Shown: positions 1-6,062 of the stretch, in pieces
Layout: every line of letters begins with the position of its first letter
Position numbering within the stretch: position 1 is the stretch's first letter
NCBI GenBank assembly: GCA_945906915.1
Contig: CAMDSI010000125.1
Location: forward strand, 1-6,466
Direction of reading: 5' to 3'
DNA length: 6,466 nucleotides
From: Spirosoma fluviale
GTDB lineage: Bacteria; Bacteroidota; Bacteroidia; Cytophagales; Spirosomataceae
The notes under the pieces: model-generated
The model's input: the letters and a program-made list of their open reading frames with translations, nothing else
The model's database searches: none
What the model was told of the DNA's origin: nothing
Made by a program: the position numbers and the translations under genes

Positions 1-378
1 GTTCATCCGCCCTTTTTTGATAAGGACGAACTGACGGATAAACCAGAAAAATTCTTTGCCTCTGAGATTGTTAGAGAGAAGATTTTCTTGAATTACAAGA
101 AGGAGATTCCTTATTCTTGTGAGGTAGTGGTGACATCCTTTAAGGAAGAACCGACTATTTTACGTATTGCTACGGAAATTTATGTGGAACGGGTGTCGCA
201 ACGTGCGATCATCATTGGACATAAAGGTGAAAATATCAAGAAAGTGGGTATCCAGGCGAGGGAGGATTTAGAGAAGTTTTTTGGTAAAAAAGTATTTTTA
301 GAGCAGTTTGTCAAAGTGGAGCCGGATTGGCGTGCGAAGACCGACAAGCTGCGTTCATTCGGGTCTTCACTCGATTAA
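1..378 (+). CDS. era: GTPase Era, C-terminal part (5' end outside window)
   Basis: Only the last 125 residues are visible. The reading frame is open from base 1 and ends at TAA 376-378. Era is a GTPase that binds the 3' end of 16S rRNA and helps 30S subunit maturation, acting in the cytoplasm and at the inner membrane face. The visible part holds the linker typical of Era (DKPEKFFASEIVREKI, visible residues 13-28) and then the KH RNA-binding domain, with its core IIGHKGENIKKVG at visible residues 71-83 and the usual tail KVEPDWR. The N-terminal G domain, roughly 170-175 residues in this family, must lie upstream of the window. der follows after 11 bp on the same strand, so the two are probably one transcript. 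Family assignment is very secure. The TTG at 88 is an internal codon and not a start. Confidence 0.96.
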   Translation, partial: VHPPFFDKDELTDKPEKFFASEIVREKIFLNYKKEIPYSCEVVVTSFKEEPTILRIATEIYVERVSQRAIIIGHKGENIKKVGIQAREDLEKFFGKKVFLEQFVKVEPDWRAKTDKLRSFGSSLD

Positions 379-389
379 TTTAACATAGA

Positions 390-1712
390 ATGTCAAATAT
401 TATTGCAATTGTGGGGCGTCCCAATGTAGGGAAATCTACTTTGTTCAATCGCTTGATCGAACAAAAGAAAGCTATCATGGACAATGTGTCCGGGGTGACG
501 CGCGACCGCCATTATGGTTACGGTCAATGGATAGGACGTTTCTTCACCGTGATTGACACGGGAGGATACGTGCATGGTTCAGACGATAAATTTGAAGGAG
601 CCATACGCGAGCAAGTAGAATTAGCGATTGAAGAAGCCGCTGTTTTATTATTCGTAGTAGATTGCTCTACCGGTTTAACGGATTTAGATAAGGATTTTGC
701 GAACGTTTTACGTCGCTCGAAGAAGCCCGTGCTTTTGATCGCGAATAAGGCTGATACGCACGAGAAGGCTTATGCTGCTGCAGAATTCTATGAATTAGGC
801 TTAGGCGATCCATTTGCGATCGCAGCCGAAAGTGGTAGTGGTACGGGTGATATGCTCGACGTGATGGTTTCTCATTTTAAAGAGGAAGGAATTGAAAATC
901 CAGAATCAGGCATTCCTCGCGTAGCTATTTTAGGTCGTCCTAACGTAGGAAAATCATCCTTCTTGAATGCGATCTTAGGAAAAGATCGCTCCATCGTAAC
1001 TGATGAGGCGGGAACAACTAGAGACGCGATTCACAATCACTATACGATGTATGGGAAGGATTTCATAATTACAGATACGGCAGGTATTCGCCGAAAAGCA
1101 AGAGTGGACGATAACATCGAGTATTACTCGGTTTTACGTTCGATGAAGGCTTTAGAGGAATGCGATGTGGCGATTATCCTTATTGATGCAACTACGATCG
1201 ATCCATTGACCGGTTTAGAGGCGCAGGATATGAACATTATCAGCATGGCGGATAAAGCCAAAAAAGGGATCGTCTTAATGATTAATAAGTGGGATTTAGT
1301 GGCGAAAGACACCAATACCGCAGTTCAATTAGAGAAATCGATTAAAGAGCGTATTGCTCCTTTGAATTATATGCCGGTCATCTTTACATCGGTGATGGAG
1401 AAGAAGCGTATCTTCCAAGCTTTGGAATTAATGTTAACTGTGTATGGTAACCGTTCACAAAAGATTTCTACATCGAAATTAAACGATGTGATGCTGGAAG
1501 TGATTGCGAGTTATCCGCCACCAGCCTGGAAAGGAAAATACATTAAGATTAAATATTGTACGCAGGTTTCGACTCCGTATCCGACCTTTATTTTCTTCTG
1601 CAATTTACCGCAGTACATCAAGGAAAGTTACGAGCGATATTTGGAAAATCAGATGCGAAAAGCCTTTGATTTATCAGGAACGCCTATTTCATTATTCTTT
1701 AGAAAGAAATAG
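390..1712 (+). CDS. der: Ribosome biogenesis GTPase Der (EngA), double G domain
   Basis: Complete gene of 440 residues, the usual length for Der. Der is an essential GTPase that associates with the 50S subunit during its assembly. Two tandem G domains are visible. GD1 has a P-loop GRPNVGKS at 9-16, DTGG at 56-59 and NKAD at 119-122. GD2 has GRPNVGKS at 182-189, DTAG at 229-232 and NKWD at 299-302. A KH-like C-terminal domain covers about 350-440. The G5 segments are loose (AAESGSGTG at 145-153; TSV at 333-335 where SA is usual), and GD2 carries a slightly extended loop before EAQD (around 267-280); both look like lineage variation rather than damage. ATG 390 is chosen because the P-loop then falls at the standard distance from the N-terminus. 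No Shine-Dalgarno is present. The last 21 bp overlap the end of the convergent propeller gene. Confidence 0.98.
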   Translation: MSNIIAIVGRPNVGKSTLFNRLIEQKKAIMDNVSGVTRDRHYGYGQWIGRFFTVIDTGGYVHGSDDKFEGAIREQVELAIEEAAVLLFVVDCSTGLTDLDKDFANVLRRSKKPVLLIANKADTHEKAYAAAEFYELGLGDPFAIAAESGSGTGDMLDVMVSHFKEEGIENPESGIPRVAILGRPNVGKSSFLNAILGKDRSIVTDEAGTTRDAIHNHYTMYGKDFIITDTAGIRRKARVDDNIEYYSVLRSMKALEECDVAIILIDATTIDPLTGLEAQDMNIISMADKAKKGIVLMINKWDLVAKDTNTAVQLEKSIKERIAPLNYMPVIFTSVMEKKRIFQALELMLTVYGNRSQKISTSKLNDVMLEVIASYPPPAWKGKYIKIKYCTQVSTPYPTFIFFCNLPQYIKESYERYLENQMRKAFDLSGTPISLFFRKK

Positions 1713-2729
1713 TTGCTGTATTTGGGAGAGGCTGATGAATCCGATTTGGCCTCTTCCACCTACACCATAGATGCGATCCCCTACGAGACATAGGTTATGG
1801 TAAGGGCTTTTTCCTAAGCTAATCCATTGCTTTTTTTTCGGGTCAAAAGCCGAGCTTTCTGCCGGCCCAGATAGTATCCAATAGGGATCTGCCCATAAAA
1901 TTTTCTCCACATAATAGGCGGGAGCTCCTACAATAGGCGACCACGATACACCAGCGTCCTTGCTCTCTAACACCGGAACTGGCCCCTCTTTAATGCGCGA
2001 ATAATTACCCCCGCCGATCCATAAATTCTTCGCATCACGAACGCCTAAGCTAAAAAACCCGGTTCCTTCGCCCCCTGGAATCTCGGCATATGTTGACTCC
2101 CACTTAAGTGCATCTTTACTGAAAAGTACGCGAGCTTTTTCTCCACCCCCTGTAACGATATAATAGCCATTTTTTGTTTTCTGTAAGCTAGAACCACTGG
2201 CTGCGAAGGCTGCTTCTCCTTTTTGTAAAGCCGGATGTTTAGCCGGGTTCAATAATTTATAGAAACGGCCTTTTTCGCTAATTCGAATAAGTCCATAAAA
2301 GGGCCCCGCTGGATCTGATAAAACTAACCCTTGTTTGCCCTCCCAAAGAATCGCATCAAAGAAATAGCCCTTCTCCTTGATTTGAAAAGCTATTTCCCAG
2401 TTTAAGCCCCCATTCTCTGTTTTGAATATTTTAGCTGCTCCATTCTCTGCTGGACCAGCGCTTATGAGCAAAACGGTTTTATCGTCTAGTATCGCTAGAT
2501 CTCTGAAATCCAAGGAATCAGCTTCAGGAACTTGCGAAACCGTAAAATGTTCGCCTCCATCACTGGAATGAATCACGGTGCCCCGCGTTCCTCCTATCCA
2601 GATGTGTGAACCCAGGGATCGGATCGCTCGAAAAGAGGCTTTTGTTTCCAGTGTTAGGGGAGTCCATTGCGCTAAGCTTTGGAAAACTCCACAAAAAAGT
2701 AGTGCGAATAATAAGGTGTTTTTTCTCAT
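1692..2729 (-). CDS. Secreted Asp-box (BNR-like) beta-propeller protein, function unknown
   Basis: I chose ATG at 2729, giving 345 residues, because it places a clean Sec signal peptide at the N-terminus: MRKN, a hydrophobic stretch (residues 5-16), then QSLA with probable cleavage after Ala20. A TTG six codons upstream would only add a poor extension. There is no lipobox, so a soluble periplasmic or exported protein is expected. The mature protein shows four Asp-box-like turns: SSDGGEHF (55-62), KTENGGLNW (103-111), SKDALKW (204-210) and SKDAGVSW (256-263). Such turns recur on blades of sialidase-like and YCF48/HCF136-like propellers. Bacteroidota homologues are often labelled 'oxidoreductase' or 'glycosyl hydrolase', but I see no catalytic residues that justify either name. 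It stands alone between housekeeping genes, with glnS divergent and der convergent. Fold assignment is fairly sure; role, ligand and localisation beyond export are unknown. Confidence 0.85.
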   Translation of the reverse strand: MRKNTLLFALLFCGVFQSLAQWTPLTLETKASFRAIRSLGSHIWIGGTRGTVIHSSDGGEHFTVSQVPEADSLDFRDLAILDDKTVLLISAGPAENGAAKIFKTENGGLNWEIAFQIKEKGYFFDAILWEGKQGLVLSDPAGPFYGLIRISEKGRFYKLLNPAKHPALQKGEAAFAASGSSLQKTKNGYYIVTGGGEKARVLFSKDALKWESTYAEIPGGEGTGFFSLGVRDAKNLWIGGGNYSRIKEGPVPVLESKDAGVSWSPIVGAPAYYVEKILWADPYWILSGPAESSAFDPKKKQWISLGKSPYHNLCLVGDRIYGVGGRGQIGFISLSQIQQLFLSKE

Positions 2730-2835
2730 ATCGATATAGTGCTGCAAATTACGGATTTTGGCAAATAATGATTATTTTTGAACCTTATAGCTTAAAATTT
2801 ATTCGTCGACACGAAAAGGAACACGAAAAGTAAAC
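2730..2835. promoter_or_regulatory. Divergent spacer between the propeller gene and glnS, weak promoter match
   Basis: These 106 bp must contain the promoters of both flanking genes. On the plus strand TATTTTTG at 2773-2780 fits the Bacteroidota -7 consensus TAnnTTTG and would give glnS a leader of roughly 50 nt, but no TTTG lies at the proper distance upstream. On the minus strand I find only an imperfect match (TAATTTG, complement of 2745-2751, one base short). The segment nearest glnS holds a duplicated ACACGAAAAG. Promoter placement is tentative. Confidence 0.35.
2809..2832 (+). repeat. Two tandem 12-bp units just upstream of glnS
   Basis: ACACGAAAAG occurs at 2809-2818 and again at 2821-2830, with GA and TA as the following dinucleotides, so the period is 12 bp. 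The second copy ends five bases before the glnS ATG, leaving an A-rich leader without a usable Shine-Dalgarno. It may be a small slippage duplication that is neutral or that keeps the initiation region unstructured. Confidence 0.7.
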
Positions 2836-4506
2836 ATGGAAGAATTAAAACCCAAATCCCTTAATTTCTTAGAAGAAATCGTTCAGGATGGTATCGCGTC
2901 TGGGAAATACCCACAAGGTATTTTGACTCGTTTTCCACCTGAGCCGAATGGCTACCTGCACATTGGTCATGCAAAAAGTATTTGCTTGAACTTTGGATTA
3001 GCTCAGCGTTTCGGAGGGGGTACAAACTTGCGTTTTGATGATACAAATCCAGTGACGGAGGAAACCGAGTATGTGGAGTCGATTAAGAAAGATGTTTCTT
3101 GGTTGGGATTTACTTGGGAAAATGAATTATATACCTCCGATTATTTTGAGGATTTATATTTATTCGCTGAGAAATTAATTTCCCTTTCTTTCGCTTATGT
3201 AGATGATTCGACAGCAGTTGAGATCGCGGCTCAAAAAGGAACGCCTACCACTCCTGGTACACACAGTCCCTTCAGAAACCGAAGTGTAGAGGAGAATTTG
3301 ACCTTATTTCGTGACATGCGAGCGGGTAAATATGCGGATGGAGAAAAAGTATTACGCGCAAAAATAGACATGGCTCATGCGAATATGCACATGCGTGATC
3401 CCTTGATGTACCGTATTCGCCATGTAAAACACCACCGTTCAGGAGATAAATGGTGCATCTATCCGATGTATGATTTTGCACATGGCCAAAGTGATTCCAT
3501 CGAAGAAATTACCCATTCCATCTGTACCTTGGAATTCGACGTTCACCGTCCATTATACGATTGGTTCTTAGATAAATTAGGGATTTTCCCCTCTCATCAA
3601 TATGAATTCGCGCGTTTGAACTTGTCCCATACGGTGATGAGCAAGCGTAAATTATTGCAATTAGTGAACGAGAAAGTAGTCAACGGCTGGGATGATCCCC
3701 GCATGCCTACCATTTCGGGATTGCGCAGACGTGGTTTTACACCTGCCTCGATTCGCAATTTCTGCGAGCGTATCGGGGTGGCGAAACGCGATAATTTGAT
3801 AGATTTAAGCTTACTAGAATTCTGTATTCGGGAAGACTTGAATAAATCTGCCGATCGCGTGATGGCGGTGTTGGATCCTATTAAATTAGTGATCACAAAT
3901 TATCCAGCAGATAAAACGGAGGATTTACTCATTGAAAATAATCCAGAGGCAGAGCAAATAACGAAGCGCTCCGTGCCATTCTCAAATGAATTATACATCG
4001 AGCGTGATGACTTCATGATCGATCCACCTAAGAAATTCTTCCGCTTAGGCGTAGGATTGCAGGTGCGTTTGAAAGGAGCTTATATCGTCACGTGTACGGA
4101 TTTTAAAGCGGATGCGGCAGGTAACGTGACTGAAGTTCATGCAGAATACATTCCAGAAAGTAAGTCAGGGCAAGATACGAGTGGCGTTTCTGTGAAGGGA
4201 ACGATTCACTGGGTGTCTGTGGCTCACGCGGTAGAAGCAGAGGTTCGCAACTTTGATCGCTTATTGATTGTAGAAGACGCCTCTGAACTGGGGGATGATT
4301 ATTTGAAATTCATTAATCCAGAATCACTTCAAATTATTCCAAAAGTGTATGTGGAACCAGGATTGAAAGCGGCGAAAGAGGGTCAGGCACTGCAATTTAT
4401 TCGCAAAGGATACTATAGCTTAGATGCAGATTCGACGTCAGAAAAGTTGGTATTTAATCGCACAGTGACTTTAAAAGACACCTGGGCTAAAGAAAAAGGC
4501 AAATAA
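2836..4506 (+). CDS. glnS: Glutaminyl-tRNA synthetase (class I)
   Basis: Complete, 556 residues, close to the 554 of the E. coli enzyme. It joins glutamine to tRNA-Gln in the cytoplasm at the expense of ATP. The Rossmann catalytic core has RFPPEPNGYLHIGHAKS (32-48) with the HIGH motif at 42-45, and the KMSKS equivalent MSKRK at 268-272, both almost where E. coli has them. THSICTLEF (226-234) matches the conserved segment that distinguishes GlnRS from GluRS. The beta-barrel anticodon-binding domain runs from about 345 to 535 (PFSNELYIERDDF 381-393, KGTIHWVS 454-461, QFIRKGYY 520-527). ATG 2836 is the natural start; no Shine-Dalgarno is in range. Its presence implies direct Gln-tRNA charging rather than sole reliance on the GatCAB amidotransferase route. 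The stop TAA 4504-4506 touches the ftsY stop codon. Confidence 0.98.
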   Translation: MEELKPKSLNFLEEIVQDGIASGKYPQGILTRFPPEPNGYLHIGHAKSICLNFGLAQRFGGGTNLRFDDTNPVTEETEYVESIKKDVSWLGFTWENELYTSDYFEDLYLFAEKLISLSFAYVDDSTAVEIAAQKGTPTTPGTHSPFRNRSVEENLTLFRDMRAGKYADGEKVLRAKIDMAHANMHMRDPLMYRIRHVKHHRSGDKWCIYPMYDFAHGQSDSIEEITHSICTLEFDVHRPLYDWFLDKLGIFPSHQYEFARLNLSHTVMSKRKLLQLVNEKVVNGWDDPRMPTISGLRRRGFTPASIRNFCERIGVAKRDNLIDLSLLEFCIREDLNKSADRVMAVLDPIKLVITNYPADKTEDLLIENNPEAEQITKRSVPFSNELYIERDDFMIDPPKKFFRLGVGLQVRLKGAYIVTCTDFKADAAGNVTEVHAEYIPESKSGQDTSGVSVKGTIHWVSVAHAVEAEVRNFDRLLIVEDASELGDDYLKFINPESLQIIPKVYVEPGLKAAKEGQALQFIRKGYYSLDADSTSEKLVFNRTVTLKDTWAKEKGK

Positions 4507-5484
4507 TTATTTTTTCGCGAAAAGCGAATCCACGAAAGTGGTCTTGTTGAATACTTGGAGATCGGAGATTTTTTCTCCCACTCCAATGTATTTGACAGGG
4601 ATCTTGAACTGATCCGAAATACCAATCACCACCCCACCTTTTGCCGTACCATCTAGCTTCGTAATCGCTAGCGAGGTAATCTCGGTTACTTTAGTGAACT
4701 CTTGCGCTTGTATGAAGGCGTTTTGGCCTGTAGAACCGTCTAAAACTAGCATCACCTCATGTGGTGCCTCTGGAATAAATTTCTGAATCACGCGCTTAAT
4801 TTTACCCAGCTCGGTCATCAAGTTTACTTTAGTATGTAATCGTCCTGCCGTATCGATGATGACAATATCAGCATTCATTTCAACCGCTTGCTTAACGGCA
4901 TCAAAAGCGACCGCTGCTGGATCGGTATTCATGCCATGGTCGATGACCGGGACTCCTACGCGCTCACCCCACAATTTCAATTGATCTACTGCTGCCGCAC
5001 GGAAAGTGTCGGCTGCACCTAATACGACCTTTAAGCCATTTTGATGAAATTGGGACGCTAATTTACCGATGGTAGTCGTCTTTCCTACTCCATTCACGCC
5101 CACGACCATAATCACATAGGGTTTTTGTGCGGGCTCAGTGAAGGCATTTTCAAGAGAAGAGGATTGATTTTCCTCTAATAAAGCGGCAACTTCCTCTCTT
5201 AATACCTTGTCTAATTCCTCTGTAGAAACGTATTTATCACGCTCCACTCGTCGCTCGATGCGCTCAATAATCTTCAAAGTAGTGGCTACTCCTACGTCAG
5301 AGGTTAATAAAATTTCCTCTAATTCATCGAGTACACCTTCGTCTACTTTCGATTTTCCGACAACAGCCCGTCCAATTTTAGAAAATAAACCGGTAGAGGT
5401 CTTCTCTAAACCTTGCTCCAAAGCTTGAATTTCTTCTTGCTTTTGCGGTTCTGGTTTCTTTTTTAAAAAATCGAATAATCCCAT
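4507..5484 (-). CDS. ftsY: Signal recognition particle receptor FtsY
   Basis: FtsY is the membrane-associated SRP receptor GTPase that docks Ffh-ribosome complexes at SecYEG. ATG 5484 gives 325 residues beginning MGLFDFLKKK, the usual start of the short, A-domain-poor FtsY; the reading frame continues upstream, but an earlier start would run through the terminator hairpin and is rejected. A helical N domain covers about 20-115. The NG GTPase core follows: P-loop GVNGVGKTT (129-137), AADTFRAAA (157-165), DTAGR (211-215), TKLDGTAKGG (275-284) and the closing GVGEKISDL (301-309). DTFRAAA with TKLDGTAKGG separates it from Ffh, and there is no M domain. No Shine-Dalgarno. A near match to a -7 box, TACCTTCG on the minus strand (complement of 5506-5513), may be its own promoter, but it lacks a -33 partner. 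It converges on glnS with no spacer. Confidence 0.97.
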   Translation of the reverse strand: MGLFDFLKKKPEPQKQEEIQALEQGLEKTSTGLFSKIGRAVVGKSKVDEGVLDELEEILLTSDVGVATTLKIIERIERRVERDKYVSTEELDKVLREEVAALLEENQSSSLENAFTEPAQKPYVIMVVGVNGVGKTTTIGKLASQFHQNGLKVVLGAADTFRAAAVDQLKLWGERVGVPVIDHGMNTDPAAVAFDAVKQAVEMNADIVIIDTAGRLHTKVNLMTELGKIKRVIQKFIPEAPHEVMLVLDGSTGQNAFIQAQEFTKVTEITSLAITKLDGTAKGGVVIGISDQFKIPVKYIGVGEKISDLQVFNKTTFVDSLFAKK

Positions 5485-5521
5485 GGTATAGGTTATAAAA
5501 CGATACGAAGGTAAACAAAAT

Positions 5522-5558
5522 AAAAAAAGTCCCTTCAAGAAGGGACTCTATTTTTTTT
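5522..5558. terminator. Bidirectional intrinsic terminator between the DUF4295 gene and ftsY
   Basis: A perfect inverted repeat has arms AGTCCCTTC (5528-5536) and GAAGGGACT (5539-5547) around AA; in practice an 8-bp stem with loop CAAG. It is flanked by seven A on the left (5522-5528), which is a U-tract for minus-strand RNA, and by eight T on the right (5551-5558), a U-tract for plus-strand RNA. On the minus strand it lies about 40 nt past the DUF4295 stop and about 38 nt before the ftsY ATG, so it should end or attenuate the rpmG-DUF4295 transcript. Confidence 0.85.
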
Positions 5559-5584
5559 AAGATAGGTAAACGGGAATTGAAAAA

Positions 5585-5737
5585 TTAGTTTCTCAATGCA
5601 GCGTTAACGTCATCTTGAAGGATGATTTCTTCTTTGAAGGTATAAGCTCCTGTAGTAGGATTCTTAACCGCCTTAATAATCTTAGCGTACTTAACGCCGC
5701 CTTCTTTTTTCAGAGTTGCAACTACTTTCTTAGCCAT
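5585..5737 (-). CDS. DUF4295 family small basic protein (Bacteroidota ribosome-associated)
   Basis: I translated this gene directly: 50 residues, start MAKKVVATLKKEGG, end DDVNAALRN, stop TAA as the complement of 5585-5587. It is lysine-rich, with no membrane segment or signal peptide. The sequence and its position directly after rpmG fit DUF4295, a family restricted to Bacteroidota. From memory, a protein of this family was seen as an extra large-subunit protein (called bL38) in the Flavobacterium johnsoniae ribosome structure; I cannot verify that here. Only 8 bp separate it from the rpmG stop, so it is translated from the same mRNA. No good Shine-Dalgarno precedes it (an AGG lies about 10 nt upstream, too weak to count). 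The terminator hairpin follows it. Confidence 0.9.
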   Translation of the reverse strand: MAKKVVATLKKEGGVKYAKIIKAVKNPTTGAYTFKEEIILQDDVNAALRN

Positions 5738-5745
5738 GGTTCAAC

Positions 5746-5928
5746 CTATTTAATTTCTTTGTGTAAAGTAACTTTTTTCAAAAAAGAGTTATATTTTCTT
5801 AACTCAATACGTGCTGTCGTATTCTTACGATTTTTTGTCGTGATGTAGCGAGACATGCCTGGAAGACCAGTTTCTTTGTGCTCAGTGCATTCTAAGATTA
5901 CTTGAATGCGATTTCCTTTCTTTGCCAT
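5746..5928 (-). CDS. rpmG: 50S ribosomal protein L33 (bL33)
   Basis: Complete, 60 residues. bL33 is a small protein of the large subunit near the E site. The family signature region is YITTKNRKNTTARIELRKYN (28-47), with the basic start MAKKGNRIQV. It is the zinc-free type: a single cysteine (Cys14) remains, so the four-cysteine ribbon of zinc-binding paralogues is absent. Start ATG 5928 is the only sensible one; the stop is TAG. It is the first gene of a two-gene operon with the DUF4295 gene, driven by the promoter at 5970-6000. In many Bacteroidota rpmB stands directly before rpmG; here the upstream neighbour is the divergent nuoD and the 134-bp spacer is too short to hold an L28 gene. Confidence 0.97.
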   Translation of the reverse strand: MAKKGNRIQVILECTEHKETGLPGMSRYITTKNRKNTTARIELRKYNSFLKKVTLHKEIK

Positions 5929-5932
5929 AATA

Positions 5933-5947
5933 GATAAATCATTTATC
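5933..5947. repeat. 15-bp palindrome in the rpmG leader
   Basis: GATAAAT and ATTTATC form perfect 7-bp arms around a single central base. On the rpmG transcript it lies 5-19 nt before the start codon, where a ribosome would load. It could be a protein-binding operator or form a short hairpin (5-bp stem, 5-nt loop), but an AT-rich palindrome of this size can also arise by chance. Confidence 0.5.
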
Positions 5948-5969
5948 CGCCTCTGCTCGAAACGGAATG

Positions 5970-6000
5970 CAAAGGTAGGATAATTTCTTTTTTCCCCAAA
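5970..6000 (-). promoter_or_regulatory. Bacteroidota-type promoter for rpmG-DUF4295
   Basis: Read on the minus strand, TTTG (complement of 5997-6000) is followed after exactly 19 bp by TACCTTTG (complement of 5970-5977). This matches both halves of the housekeeping sigma consensus of the phylum (-33 TTTG, -7 TAnnTTTG). Transcription would begin near 5963, giving a leader of about 35 nt. It is the clearest promoter in the window, fitting for a ribosomal protein operon. Confidence 0.85.
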
Positions 6001-6003
6001 GCC

Positions 6004-6036
6004 TTTGCTAAAAATAGATGTAAAAATTTATTTTTC
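6004..6036 (+). promoter_or_regulatory. Candidate promoter for nuoD
   Basis: TTTG at 6004-6007 and TATTTTTC at 6029-6036 are separated by 21 bp; the -7 element has one mismatch to TAnnTTTG (final C). Transcription would start near 6042, with a leader of about 20 nt. The -33 box sits only 3 bp from that of the rpmG promoter, back to back. A second, poorer -7 match, TAGATTTC at 6042-6049, has no -33 partner. Confidence 0.45.
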
Positions 6037-6062
6037 CCCGTTAGATTTCTCATTTTTGTTTA

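Noticed and set aside
2730..2747. TTG start for the propeller protein, adding six residues
   Set aside because: ATG 2729 gives a standard signal peptide with a basic N-terminus; the extension places polar and acidic residues before it.
2757..2780. TTTG 2757-2760 with TATTTTTG 2773-2780 as a full glnS promoter
   Set aside because: The spacing is 12 bp, far below the about 19 bp of the Bacteroidota consensus, so only the -7-like element stands and the assignment stays weak.
2816..2820. AAGGA as a Shine-Dalgarno for glnS
   Set aside because: It is about 15 nt from the ATG, too far, and is a by-product of the ACACGAAAAG duplication.
2606..2833. Plus-strand open frame of 75 codons running up to glnS
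   Set aside because: Most of it is antisense to the start of the propeller gene, the product has no recognisable family, and it covers the intergenic promoter region.
4514..4528. Hairpin TTCGC-GAAAA-GCGAA near the end of ftsY as a terminator for glnS or ftsY
   Set aside because: The stem is only 5 bp. On the plus strand the T-run comes before the hairpin, not after it, and on the minus strand the hairpin is followed by A, so neither direction has a proper U-tract. It also lies within ftsY coding sequence.
5485..5538. Upstream extension of ftsY by 18 codons
   Set aside because: The added residues are unlike FtsY N-termini and would begin inside the terminator hairpin; MGLFDFLKKK at 5484 is the family-like start.
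5615..5848. Plus-strand open frame of 77 codons
   Set aside because: It is antisense to the DUF4295 gene and rpmG, both firmly identified, and begins with TTG; its composition is that of a reverse-complemented lysine-rich gene.
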